In this document: positions 24,040 to 32,425 of the stretch, in pieces
Layout of the letters: each line of letters starts with the position of its first letter
How positions within the stretch are numbered: the stretch's first letter is position 1
Assembly (NCBI GenBank): GCA_964517265.1
Contig: CAZFBS010000036.1
Coordinates: 1-33,500 of the forward strand
Direction of reading: 5' to 3'
Source: REEP01 sp964517265
Lineage (GTDB): Bacteria; Pseudomonadota; Alphaproteobacteria; Rhodospirillales; Defluviicoccaceae
DNA length: 33,500 nucleotides
Position numbers and translations under genes: made by a program
The notes under the pieces: generated by a model
What the model was told of the DNA's origin: nothing
The model's input: the letters and a program-made list of their open reading frames with translations, nothing else
The model's database searches: none

Positions 24040-25452
24040 CTATCGGGCAAGGAAGCGTCTGCGGGCATCGGCGACGGCGGCACGAACTCGCGTCGGCGCG
24101 GTACCGCCTTCGCTGGTTCGGCTGGCGACCGAGGAATCGACGCTCAGAATGGCGAGCGCCTCTGCGCTCAGCGCCGGCTCTACCGCCTGCAGCTCGGCCA
24201 GCGACAGAGTCTCAAGTCCGCCCCCTTTCTCCTCCGCCGCCTTGACCAGCGCACCGACCACATGATGGGCGCGGCGGAACGGCATTCCCTTCACCCGCAC
24301 CAGCCAGTCGGCCAGATCGGTCGCGGTGGCAAAGCCGCGCCCGGCGGCGGCTCGCATGCGCTCCCGGTCGAACACTGCCCCCGTCATCATTCCGGTCATC
24401 GCCCGCACGCACAACAGCAGCGTATCGGCGGCATCGAACACCGGCTCCTTGTCCTCCTGCATGTCCTTGGCATAAGCCAGCGGCAGCCCTTTCAACACCG
24501 TGAGCAGGCCCATCAGCGCGCCGATCACCCGTCCGGTTTTGGCGCGAACCAGCTCGGCCGCGTCCGGATTGCGCTTTTGCGGCATGATCGAGCTGCCGGT
24601 GGAATAGGCGTCCGGCAGCACGATGAACCCGAACTGCGCCGACGCCCAGATCACGATCTCTTCTCCCAGCCGCGAGAGGTGAACAGCGAGCAGCGCCCCG
24701 GCGGCGAGGAACTCCAGAGCGAAGTCCCGGTCCGAGACTGCGTCCAGGGAGTTGGCGGCGGGCCGCGCGAAACCGAGTGCCGCCGCCGTCATCCGCCGAT
24801 CGATCGGGAACGACGTTCCTGCCAGCGCCGCGGCGCCGAGCGGGCACTCGTTCAGCCGTCGGCGGCAGTCGGCGAGGCGACCGCGATCCCGCCCCAGCAT
24901 TTCCACGTAGGCGAGCAGGTGATGCCCGAGGGTCACCGGCTGCGCCACCTGAAGATGGGTGAATCCGGGCATCACCGCATCGACGTAGACATCGGCCTGC
25001 TCGATCAAGGCAGCTTGAAGCGCGCGGAGATCGCCATCAAGGGAGTCGATCGCGTCGCGCACCCACAGCTTCAGATCCGTCGCCACCTGATCGTTGCGGG
25101 AGCGCGCCGTGTGCAAGCGGCCGGCAGGCTCGCCGATCAACTCGGCGAGGCGGTGCTCGACGTTCATATGGATATCTTCAAGACCGCGGTTGAACGGAAA
25201 ATCCCCGCTTTCCATCTCTCGAAGCACGGCATCCAGTCCCTCTACGATGGCGTCCGCGTCGGATCGCGTTATGATCCCCTGTGCCGCCAGCATCTCGCAG
25301 TGGGCTTTGGAGCCGGCGATGTCGTGCGCGAACAGGCGCTGATCGAAGTCGATGGAGGCATTGATGCTTTCCATGACGGCCGACGGCCCTGATGCGAACC
25401 GGCCGCCCCACATCGTACTGGTCGGCGTCTGCGAGGGGGGACTTTTGCTCAT
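24040..25452 (-). CDS. argH: Argininosuccinate lyase
   Basis: ArgH (EC 4.3.2.1) splits argininosuccinate into arginine and fumarate, the last step of arginine synthesis, in the cytoplasm. The 470-residue protein belongs to the fumarase/aspartase superfamily. It shows the signature GSSIMPQKRNPDAAE with the catalytic serine near residue 288, the MWGGRF start region, THLQVAQPVTLGHHLLAY with a catalytic histidine, and AGRLHTARSRNDQVATD. Length is normal. The start at 25452 adds a 13-residue polar leader before MWGGRF, a feature seen in other alphaproteobacterial ArgH proteins. The start codon is only 17 bases from that of the divergent tlpA-like gene, so its promoter must lie partly within the neighbour's coding region or the starts are slightly internal. 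Confidence 0.96.
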   Translation of the reverse strand: MSKSPPSQTPTSTMWGGRFASGPSAVMESINASIDFDQRLFAHDIAGSKAHCEMLAAQGIITRSDADAIVEGLDAVLREMESGDFPFNRGLEDIHMNVEHRLAELIGEPAGRLHTARSRNDQVATDLKLWVRDAIDSLDGDLRALQAALIEQADVYVDAVMPGFTHLQVAQPVTLGHHLLAYVEMLGRDRGRLADCRRRLNECPLGAAALAGTSFPIDRRMTAAALGFARPAANSLDAVSDRDFALEFLAAGALLAVHLSRLGEEIVIWASAQFGFIVLPDAYSTGSSIMPQKRNPDAAELVRAKTGRVIGALMGLLTVLKGLPLAYAKDMQEDKEPVFDAADTLLLCVRAMTGMMTGAVFDRERMRAAAGRGFATATDLADWLVRVKGMPFRRAHHVVGALVKAAEEKGGGLETLSLAELQAVEPALSAEALAILSVDSSVASRTSEGGTAPTRVRAAVADARRRFLAR

Positions 25453-25469
25453 GGGAACCTTTAAACGAA

Positions 25470-26051
25470 ATGACTGAACAACGGAAAGGGCGCCATGCCC
25501 TCCTTCTCGCCGGTCTGGCGGCGCTGATTGTCATGATATCGTCTGCGGGTGCAAGGGCCGAAGCAAACGGATGTACGAGCCCGCCGGAGGCGCTCGCCAA
25601 GTTTCAACCTGCGGATGGGGCGGCAGTGGAGAGCGATGTTGCCATTCTTCAGGACGGCGAGAGGGAGGTCCGGCTCGCCGACTGGCGCGGCAGTGGTCTC
25701 GTCGTCAACTTCTGGGCGACGTGGTGTCCGCCTTGCGTGGAGGAGATGCCGGCGCTCGACGCGCTGCATGCCGACATCGCCGGCGACGGCATTGCGGTGC
25801 TGGCGGTCTCGTCCGACTTCGGTGGCGCCGATGCGGTCCGCGCATTCTACGAAAAGACGGCGATCAAAAACCTTGGCGTGCTGATGGATCCGCGCAGCCG
25901 GATGGGGCAAAGCCTGGACGTTTACGGTCTGCCGACGACTCTTTTGGTCGATGCCGAGGGCAAAGAGGTCGGTCGGGTGATAGGACGGGCCGAATGGAAT
26001 GCCCCCGAAGTTGTCGCGTTCCTTCGCGCCTGCCTCACCCCTAGCGGCTAG
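25470..26051 (+). CDS. tlpA: TlpA-like periplasmic thioredoxin-fold protein
   Basis: A 193-residue thiol-disulfide oxidoreductase of the TlpA/ResA family. A signal peptide or anchor is clear (HALLLAGLAALIVMISSAGARA, residues about 9-30), placing it in the periplasm. The redox motif WCPPC (Cys86, Cys89) lies in NFWATWCPPCVEEMPAL, and the cis-proline loop is YGLPTTLLVDAEG. In alphaproteobacteria TlpA reduces copper chaperones and subunit II of cytochrome oxidase, which would fit the cox cluster in this window; that link is inference. ATG at 25470 was chosen because it starts the signal peptide; the open frame runs further upstream inside argH on the other strand. A tlpA-like gene divergent from argH is a common alphaproteobacterial arrangement. 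The next gene starts 12 bases after its stop. Confidence 0.9.
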   Translation: MTEQRKGRHALLLAGLAALIVMISSAGARAEANGCTSPPEALAKFQPADGAAVESDVAILQDGEREVRLADWRGSGLVVNFWATWCPPCVEEMPALDALHADIAGDGIAVLAVSSDFGGADAVRAFYEKTAIKNLGVLMDPRSRMGQSLDVYGLPTTLLVDAEGKEVGRVIGRAEWNAPEVVAFLRACLTPSG

Positions 26052-26063
26052 GCCGTTCTTCGA

Positions 26064-27086
26064 ATGGCGCACGCTGAACCGCACCGTCTGCGGATCGCGA
26101 CCTTCAATGTCGAGAATCTCGGCAATTCAACTGAACCGGAAGGAAGTCTGGAAGAGAAGATCCGGCTGCTCAGGCCGCAGCTGCTGCGCCTGCGCGCTGA
26201 CATCCTCTGTCTTCAGGAGGTCGACAGCCAGCGCCAAACGAGCAAGAAGGATCGCACATTGGAGGCGATGGAGGCACTGCTGGCGGATACGCCTTACCAG
26301 TCCTTCCATTGCGCTACGACCGTCAGCCGGACCACCGGCGGCATCCGTGACAAGCACAACCTCGTGACCCTCAGCCGAACGCCGATCCTCCACCAACGCC
26401 AGATCTTCCACGATCTGGTGGCGGCACCGCGCCATTGCCTTGCGACGGCGGCGCGTGCCGACGAAGACGCGCAGAAAATCGAGTGGGACCGCCCGTTTCT
26501 CCACGCCGCGATCGAGGTGGCCGATGGCCGCACCTTGCACGTTCTCAACGTCCATCTGCGGGCGCCGCGAGCCGCCTTCCTGGCCGGGCAGAAGACCAGT
26601 GCGCGCACCTGGCGCACCATGTCCGGCTGGGCCGAGGGGTTTTTTCTTGCTGCCGTGAAGCGATCGGGGCAAGCGCTGGAGGTCCGGCTGTATGTGGACC
26701 AGCTGTTCGACGCCGACGAAGAGGCGCTGATCGTCGTCTGCGGTGATTTCAACGCAGACGCCCATGAGGTGCCGGTGCGGACCATCCGCGGCGATGAAGA
26801 AGATGCCGGCAATCCGCATCTGATTCTCCGCACCCTGGTGCCGGTCGAGCGGACCGTCGCCCATTCCCGACGGTTCTCGGTCGTGCATCATGGCCGTCCG
26901 CAGATGCTCGATCATCTTCTCGTCTCCCGGCCTTTGCTGGCCTGGTATCGCGGAGTCGAGATCCACAACGAGGCGCTGGGGGATGAATTGATCAGCTCCC
27001 ACGCGGTGCAGGGCTCGCCGGAATCCTATCATGCCCCCGTCGTCGCCGAGTTCCTGATCGGAGAGACGAACAATGCCGATTTCTGA
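26064..27086 (+). CDS. Endonuclease/exonuclease/phosphatase (EEP) fold protein
   Basis: A 340-residue enzyme of the EEP superfamily (DNase I/exonuclease III/phosphodiesterase fold). Metal and catalytic motifs are recognisable in order: ATFNVENLG (Asn at about 15), CLQEVDSQ (catalytic Glu at about 52), LHVLNVHLRAP, VVCGDFNADAHE (catalytic Asp and Asn), MLDHLLVS and the final ESYHAPVVAEF histidine. The usual SDH before the last motif is SYH, with the histidine kept. No signal peptide is present, so it is probably cytoplasmic. The substrate (DNA, RNA, phospholipid headgroup or phosphoester) cannot be told from the motifs. Its 3' end overlaps the ADP-ribosylglycohydrolase gene by 14 bases, indicating co-expression and suggesting a joint role in nucleotide or nucleic-acid processing. 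Confidence 0.9.
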   Translation: MAHAEPHRLRIATFNVENLGNSTEPEGSLEEKIRLLRPQLLRLRADILCLQEVDSQRQTSKKDRTLEAMEALLADTPYQSFHCATTVSRTTGGIRDKHNLVTLSRTPILHQRQIFHDLVAAPRHCLATAARADEDAQKIEWDRPFLHAAIEVADGRTLHVLNVHLRAPRAAFLAGQKTSARTWRTMSGWAEGFFLAAVKRSGQALEVRLYVDQLFDADEEALIVVCGDFNADAHEVPVRTIRGDEEDAGNPHLILRTLVPVERTVAHSRRFSVVHHGRPQMLDHLLVSRPLLAWYRGVEIHNEALGDELISSHAVQGSPESYHAPVVAEFLIGETNNADF

Positions 27087-28080
27087 AGAGCGGTTTACGG
27101 GATGCCTGATCGGGCAATGTGTGGGCGATGCAGTCGGTTTCATGGTCGAGGGATCATCGCCGGAGGTTTGTCGCCGCTACGCCGATGGCGTGCTGTATGC
27201 CGGCCAGCCCTACCATGGATGGCGGAGCGGTTTTGCCTTTGGCCAGTATTCGGACGACTCCCAGCTCGCGCGCGAGCTGATCGAGAGCTGCCTCGTCAGG
27301 GGGCGGTTCGATCCGGCCGACTACGCGCAGCGCATCGCGGCGATTTTTTCGGAAGGACGCGTCGTCGGGGCGGGATGGTCGACCACCCAAGCAGCGGCCC
27401 GGCTTGCCGAAGGGGTCCCATGGGATCAGGCCGGCACACCCGCTCCGAGCGCAGGCAACGGCAGTGCAATGCGGGCGGCGCCGATCGGGCTGATGTTCCA
27501 TGACGATCCGCAAGCCCTCATCGCGGCGGCGCACGATCAAGGCCGCATCACCCATGCCGATCCCCGTTGTTCGGCCGGTGCCGTTGCCATTGCCGGCGCC
27601 GTCGCATACGTCCTGAACGGAAAGCCGGTTGACGCTGAAGGCCTCCTCGATGTCCTTGCCGCCGGGGCGGCAGCTTACGATGAGGGCGCCGCGAACGCCT
27701 TGCATCAACTCCTGGCGATCGTCGCTCTCGCTCCCGATGCGGCGGTGAGGGCGGTTGTCGAGGCGGGGCAGCCCGATTACCGTGAACCGCCTGAGGGAAT
27801 CCACCCGTTCGTGATGACCAGCGTCCTGTGGAGCCTCTATGCGTTCCTGCGCTCGCCCGAGGATTACATCAAGGTGATCCATACCGCCGTTGCCGTCGGC
27901 GGCGACGTCGACACCACCGCTGCGATGGCGGGCGCCATCGCCGGTGCCCACAACGGGCTCGCCGCCATTCCGGCGGCACTGGTTTCTTCGCTCAACGACC
28001 GCGGACAGTGGCGTGCCGAGGATCTGATCGATCTGGCGCGGCGACTGTGGCGGCTCAAGCATCTTGGCCAGCCGGGCTGA
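27073..28080 (+). CDS. ADP-ribosylglycohydrolase (DraG/ARH) family protein
   Basis: A 335-residue all-helical enzyme of the DraG/ARH family, which removes ADP-ribose from proteins or nucleic acids using two magnesium or manganese ions. Motifs: GCLIGQCVGDAVGFMVEG at the N-terminus, YSDDSQLA (Asp61, Asp62; the usual sequence is TDDT, here with serines), GNGSAMRAAPIGL, and the C-terminal GGDVDTTAAMAGAIAGA (Asp278, Asp280) metal-binding site. In Rhodospirillum DraG reactivates nitrogenase reductase, but no draT or nif genes are here, and the sequence does not look like classical DraG. Its coupling to an EEP-fold gene by a 14-base overlap suggests a two-enzyme module, perhaps for ADP-ribosylated nucleic acid or ADP-ribose derivatives; this is speculation. 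Confidence 0.92.
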   Translation: MPISEERFTGCLIGQCVGDAVGFMVEGSSPEVCRRYADGVLYAGQPYHGWRSGFAFGQYSDDSQLARELIESCLVRGRFDPADYAQRIAAIFSEGRVVGAGWSTTQAAARLAEGVPWDQAGTPAPSAGNGSAMRAAPIGLMFHDDPQALIAAAHDQGRITHADPRCSAGAVAIAGAVAYVLNGKPVDAEGLLDVLAAGAAAYDEGAANALHQLLAIVALAPDAAVRAVVEAGQPDYREPPEGIHPFVMTSVLWSLYAFLRSPEDYIKVIHTAVAVGGDVDTTAAMAGAIAGAHNGLAAIPAALVSSLNDRGQWRAEDLIDLARRLWRLKHLGQPG

Positions 28081-28160
28081 ACGATCCGGCGGAACCGACA
28101 CCACCGCATCAAGGTCATCCGGCAGCGAGCCATGGACGAACATCAAAAGGATGTCTGACG

Positions 28161-28499
28161 ATGAGAGAGAAACGAATGACAACGGCCTCAGCGCTTTTCG
28201 CGGTCTCGGCACTGGTCGTCGGGCTGGCGGCGTGCCAGCGGCCCGAAGAGCCGGGATCAACGTCTCTTCCCGAGGCCACCGCCGACGAGCAGCAGCGACG
28301 CACCGCGTGCCGGCAATGGGCATCGGCGCAGAGCGAGCGGGAATTCGCCCGCGTCCAGGCCGACAGCGGTGCCGCCTTTGGACGGACAATCCCCATGCGC
28401 GAGCGGTTCGACCGCTTCGATGCCGAACAGCGCCGCCAGTCGCTGTACCAGCGGTGCATGGCGGAAGGCGCACCACAGAGCCCGCGTGAGGCGCAGTGA
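28161..28499 (+). CDS. Small putative lipoprotein
   Basis: A 112-residue protein with a lipoprotein signal peptide: MREKRMTTASALFAVSALVV then GLAAC, with the lipidated cysteine at position 25. The mature part is about 88 residues, polar and charged, with two cysteines (in RTACRQW and YQRCMAEG) that might form a disulfide bond. I recognise no domain. ATG at 28161 is preceded by AAAAGGATG at a suitable distance; a second ATG at 28176 is also possible. It lies 80 bases after the ADP-ribosylglycohydrolase gene on the same strand. Confidence 0.72.
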   Translation: MREKRMTTASALFAVSALVVGLAACQRPEEPGSTSLPEATADEQQRRTACRQWASAQSEREFARVQADSGAAFGRTIPMRERFDRFDAEQRRQSLYQRCMAEGAPQSPREAQ

Positions 28500-28593
28500 C
28501 GGCAAAAAGGTGTAGATCGGTTCTGGCGGGGGCTCTCTCGTCGCCGTCAGCATTGCACTTGCCGCGGGGTATGCCGATGGCTAGCTACAGATC

Positions 28594-30453
28594 ATGACTT
28601 TACCTCCCGATCTGCAGGACGCGAGCGCTGCAGTCTGCCAGGATGATATAGCGCCGCAAACCCAGAAAACGCTGTTGAACCAGCGCCTCGATGCCCTCCG
28701 CGGCGAAATCGCCCGCTGTGAGTTGGCCGGATTTGTCGTGCCGCGGGCCGACGAGCATCAGGGCGAGCAGGTTCCGCCATGCTCGGAACGACTGGCTTGG
28801 CTGACCGGTTTTACCGGCTCGGCCGGGCTTGCCGTTGCGATGTCGGACGCCGCTGCCCTGTTCGTCGATGGGCGCTACACGGTTCAGGCGGCAGTTGAAG
28901 TGAATGCCGCCGTATGGCGAGTGTGCCATCTGACGGAGGAACCGCCGAGCGCCTGGATCGCGAACCATCTGCCGGCGGGAGGGCGGTTGGGCTACGATCC
29001 GTGGCTGCATACGCTATCGCAGTTGGATCCGCTGCGGGCGGCGTGCGAGAAGGCGGGAGGCCAGCTGGTTGCGCTTGAGCACAATCTTGTCGATGCCGTC
29101 TGGCCGGACCGACCGCCGCCGCCGCTGGCGCCGATCGTGCCGCACCGGCTGCCGGCAGAGGGGAAACGTTCGGCAGACAAGCGCGACGAGGTGGCGGAGA
29201 GCCTTGCCTGCGCTGAGGACGATGCCGCTGTTCTCTCGGCTCCCGAATCCATTGCTTGGCTGCTCGACATCAGGGGCGGCGATGTGTCTTACGCTCCGCT
29301 GCCGCTGGCCTTCGCTGTGGTTGGCGTTGATCGCCAAGTCGCCCTGTTCGTCGATTCGCGCAAATTGTCCCCCGGTCTCGATCTCGGCAGCGGGGTGACG
29401 GTCCATCCGCCTGAACACCTGGGGGCGGCGCTGGATCGTCTCGGAGCGGACGAGAGTATCGTGCGGATCGATCCGTCGGGAACACCGGAATGGATCGTCG
29501 AGCGGCTCAAGCGCGCCGGCGCAAGCGTCACCCATGGCCCCGACCCGTGCCTGTTGCCCAAGGCGATCAAGTCTCCGGAAGAACTCGAGGGCATTCGTGC
29601 CGCCCACCGGCGCGATGGGGCCGCGTTGACACGGTTTCTGGCGTGGCTCGCGCGCGAGGCTCCGGGTGGTGGTGTGAGCGAACTGGACGCATCCGATCGG
29701 CTGGAGGCGTTCCGCCGCATCAACGAGATGTTCCGCGGCCTCAGCTTCCCCACAATCTCGGCCGCGGCGGAGCATGGGGCCGTAGTGCACTATCGTCCGA
29801 CGGCGGCGACCAACCGGACGCTCGACCGCGGCTGCCTCTATCTGGTCGACTCCGGCGCTCAGTATCTCGACGGCACCACCGATGTGACACGAACCGTGGC
29901 GATCGGCGGGCCGTCAGCCGTGATGCGCGAACATTTCACGCGCGTTTTGAAGGGCCATATCGCCATTGCCACCGCGCGCTTTCCGGCCGGGACCACCGGC
30001 TCGCAACTCGATGTGCTGGCGCGGCGGGCGTTGTGGGAGGTCGGGCTCGATTATGACCATGGCACCGGCCATGGCGTCGGCAATTATCTGAGCGTGCACG
30101 AAGGCCCGCAGCGCATTTCCAAGGTGCCCAGTTCCGTAGCGCTGCAGCCGGGAATGGTAGTCTCGAACGAACCGGGTTATTACCGGACCGGGGAATACGG
30201 AATCCGGGTCGAAAACCTTGTGGCGGTGGTGGCGGCAGATCCGCCCGAGGGCGCGGAGAGGGACCTGCTGAGCTTTGAGACGCTCACCCTGGCGCCGATC
30301 GATCTCGGCCTCGTGGCGCCGGGGCTTCTCAGCCGCGAGGAGAGGGATTGGCTCAACGCCTATCACGCCCGGGTCCGGGTCAACCTTGCGCCGCTGGTGG
30401 ATCGCGAGACCGTGGAATGGCTGCATCAAAGCACGGCGCCGATCGATGTCTGA
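28594..30453 (+). CDS. Xaa-Pro aminopeptidase (M24B family)
   Basis: A 619-residue aminopeptidase P of the long, three-domain type, removing the N-terminal residue from peptides with proline in second position. Two N-terminal creatinase-like domains precede the pita-bread catalytic domain. All five dinuclear metal ligands are present: Asp419 (LVDSGAQY), Asp430 (TTDVTRT), His493 (GTGHGVGNYLSVHEGP), Glu526 (NEPGYYRTGEYG) and Glu540 (RVEN). The segment GFVVPRADEHQGEQVP near residue 46 is typical of this subfamily. No signal peptide is seen, so it is cytoplasmic. The N-terminus is about 25 residues longer than most relatives and no good ribosome binding site precedes the ATG, so the true start could be downstream. 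The gene is followed after 30 bases by a polyketide synthase gene. Confidence 0.94.
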   Translation: MTLPPDLQDASAAVCQDDIAPQTQKTLLNQRLDALRGEIARCELAGFVVPRADEHQGEQVPPCSERLAWLTGFTGSAGLAVAMSDAAALFVDGRYTVQAAVEVNAAVWRVCHLTEEPPSAWIANHLPAGGRLGYDPWLHTLSQLDPLRAACEKAGGQLVALEHNLVDAVWPDRPPPPLAPIVPHRLPAEGKRSADKRDEVAESLACAEDDAAVLSAPESIAWLLDIRGGDVSYAPLPLAFAVVGVDRQVALFVDSRKLSPGLDLGSGVTVHPPEHLGAALDRLGADESIVRIDPSGTPEWIVERLKRAGASVTHGPDPCLLPKAIKSPEELEGIRAAHRRDGAALTRFLAWLAREAPGGGVSELDASDRLEAFRRINEMFRGLSFPTISAAAEHGAVVHYRPTAATNRTLDRGCLYLVDSGAQYLDGTTDVTRTVAIGGPSAVMREHFTRVLKGHIAIATARFPAGTTGSQLDVLARRALWEVGLDYDHGTGHGVGNYLSVHEGPQRISKVPSSVALQPGMVVSNEPGYYRTGEYGIRVENLVAVVAADPPEGAERDLLSFETLTLAPIDLGLVAPGLLSREERDWLNAYHARVRVNLAPLVDRETVEWLHQSTAPIDV

Positions 30454-30483
30454 ATCGGCCGTGCGGATCAGGAGGGGGTGAGT

Positions 30484-31566
30484 GTGACGGGTGCCTATAT
30501 CAACCGCATTGCAACCGCCGTCCCGCCCCATCAGGTTCACGATACCTTCATCCGCTTTGCGCGGAACCTTCTGGCCGGCAAGCGCCGCCTGCCGCTGTTC
30601 GACCGGATGGTGGACCGCGCGCAGATCGCCGAGCGGTGGTCGTGTCTGGAGCCTTCGCTCGATCCGTCGGGCGAGGTGGTGGATTCCGGACGCTTTTACG
30701 TCCGTGGCCAATTCCCGTCGACCGCGGATCGAATGCGGTTGTACGAGACGGCCGCTCCGCCACTGGCCGCGGAAGCGGTCGAGGGGCTCGATCTCGGTGC
30801 CGGTGCCGGCAGCATCACCCATGTCCTGATCGTGACCTGTACCGGCTTTTCAGCGCCCGGGTTGGACGTCGAATTGATCCGGCGCTGCGGGCTCGATCCC
30901 TCGGTCGAGCGGACCATCGTCGGGTTCATGGGCTGCAATGCGGCCATCAACGCATTGAAGCTCGCGCGCCACATCGTTCGCTCCGAGCCGCACGCGCGGG
31001 TGCTGATCGTGAGCATCGAGCTATGCACGCTGCACCTGCAGGAGACGGACGATCTGGAGCAGGTGCTCTCCTTCCTTCTGTTCGGCGACGGGTGTGCGGC
31101 GGCGCTGGTGACCGCCGAGCCGATCGGGCTGGCGCTGGAGCGGTTTCACGCCGTGCTGGTTCCGGAGGACGCCGATCTCATCCAGTGGCACATCCGCGAG
31201 TCCGGCTTCGATATGTTGTTGTCGGGCAGGGTGCCGGCCGCGCTCGGCAAGGCGCTCACCACCGGCAGCGCCCCGATCTTCAACGGCACCGCGCCGGACG
31301 CGATCGAACTTTGGGCGGTGCATCCGGGCGGCCGCTCCATTCTCGATGCCGTCGACGCGGCGTTGGGGCTTGACCCGGCGGCGCTGGCGGCTTCGCGGGA
31401 GGTGCTGCTGCGATTCGGGAACATGTCTTCGGCCACGGTTCTGTTCGTGCTGCAATCCCTGATGCGCGACGCGCGGCCGGGCGCGCTGGGCTGCGGGATG
31501 GCATTCGGCCCGGGTCTTACCGCCGAGACGATGCTGTTCCGTGCCGAAGGCGGGCAGTGGGTATGA
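30484..31566 (+). CDS. Type III polyketide synthase (chalcone/stilbene synthase family)
   Basis: A 360-residue homodimer-type type III polyketide synthase, which extends a CoA starter with malonyl-CoA and cyclises the product (alkylresorcinols, alkylpyrones, phloroglucinol and similar). The catalytic triad is intact: Cys151 in GFMGCNAAINALK, His280 in WAVHPGGRSILDA, and Asn313 in RFGNMSSATVLF; the spacing matches plant chalcone synthase closely. The CTGFSAPGLD motif of the thiolase fold is also present. The frame starts with GTG at 30478, but I prefer GTG at 30484, placed 6-7 bases after GGAGGGG. No modifying enzymes (methyltransferase, hydroxylase) are next to it, so the product cannot be predicted; a membrane phenolic lipid is one possibility. 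It follows the aminopeptidase gene by 30 bases. Confidence 0.92.
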   Translation: MTGAYINRIATAVPPHQVHDTFIRFARNLLAGKRRLPLFDRMVDRAQIAERWSCLEPSLDPSGEVVDSGRFYVRGQFPSTADRMRLYETAAPPLAAEAVEGLDLGAGAGSITHVLIVTCTGFSAPGLDVELIRRCGLDPSVERTIVGFMGCNAAINALKLARHIVRSEPHARVLIVSIELCTLHLQETDDLEQVLSFLLFGDGCAAALVTAEPIGLALERFHAVLVPEDADLIQWHIRESGFDMLLSGRVPAALGKALTTGSAPIFNGTAPDAIELWAVHPGGRSILDAVDAALGLDPAALAASREVLLRFGNMSSATVLFVLQSLMRDARPGALGCGMAFGPGLTAETMLFRAEGGQWV

Positions 31567-31627
31567 GCAGATCGACACGCCGCTCTTCCGACTCGAATCG
31601 CAGGCAAACAAGATCGTGATTTCGCGG

Positions 31628-32425
31628 ATGAAGCGCAGCTGGCTATACGGAGGGTTGGTGGCCGGCTTGCTTGCCGCAAGCCCCACGGCGGCCGCGTCCT
31701 TCAGCGGCCTTGTCGTTTTCGGAGACAGCCTGTCCGATACCGGCAATGCAGGCCGCTTCACCAACGGGCCGGTCTGGGTCGAAAGCGTCGCCGAGGCTCT
31801 GGGACTGGATCTGCGGCCGGCGCTGGTAGGAGGCACCAATTATGCGGTCGGCGGAGCGCGCGCGCAAGGCGGTGTGATCGATATCCTGTCTCAGACAAAG
31901 AGGTTTCTGGCTCAGCGCGAAGCCGATCCCGATGCCCTTTATGTCGTCTTCGGCGGGGCCAACGATCTGCTGGCCTCGGCCTGTGATGCCGACGATCAAG
32001 GCGTGGCACGTGAAGCGGCGGCGGCGATCGGCAGCGCGATCGAGCGCCTGACAAAAGCCGGCGCCGTCCACGTTCTCGTTCCCAACCTGCCGGACATCGG
32101 GCGCGCGCCGGTTGTTCGGGCGCAAGGCGCCGGATGTGTCGGCACCGCGCGCGCGCTCACCAGGGTCTACAATGCCGCTTTGGACAGGGTTCTGATGGAG
32201 GCGGAACGGGAAGGGGGAGTCCGGCTGCTCCGGCTTGACGCCTTTGCCCTTGCCGAGGGCCTCTTCGCCGACCCGCAGAAAGCCGGATTCCGCGATGTGA
32301 CGACACCCTGCCGCAATGAGCGGTGTGAGGGGATTCTATTCTGGGATCACCTGCATCCCACGGCAGAGGCGCACTCCTTGCTGGCGCGGCACGCACTCAG
32401 GGTTCTTGAAACACGCTCTCCCTAA
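31628..32425 (+). CDS. Secreted GDSL/SGNH family hydrolase
   Basis: A 265-residue esterase or lipase of the GDSL (SGNH) family. A signal peptide (MKRSWLYGGLVAGLLAASPTAAA) predicts export. Block I is VVFGDSLSDTGNAG with the nucleophile serine, block II glycine is in GGTNYAVGGARA, block III is FGGANDLLA, and block V is FWDHLHPTAEAH with the catalytic Asp and His. The SDTGN and NYAVGGA pattern is that of the thermolabile hemolysin/lecithinase and autotransporter-esterase branch, but no autotransporter barrel is present. Two cysteine pairs (SACDADD and CVGT, then CRNERC) could form disulfides. ATG at 31628 starts the signal peptide, though its ribosome binding site is weak; a GTG at 31616 is in frame. 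Lies 61 bases after the polyketide synthase gene. Confidence 0.9.
   Translation: MKRSWLYGGLVAGLLAASPTAAASFSGLVVFGDSLSDTGNAGRFTNGPVWVESVAEALGLDLRPALVGGTNYAVGGARAQGGVIDILSQTKRFLAQREADPDALYVVFGGANDLLASACDADDQGVAREAAAAIGSAIERLTKAGAVHVLVPNLPDIGRAPVVRAQGAGCVGTARALTRVYNAALDRVLMEAEREGGVRLLRLDAFALAEGLFADPQKAGFRDVTTPCRNERCEGILFWDHLHPTAEAHSLLARHALRVLETRSP

Noticed and set aside
22939..25392. 817-residue plus-strand open frame
   Set aside because: Antisense to ggt and argH, which are clearly real; low-complexity, Arg/Gly/His-rich translation.
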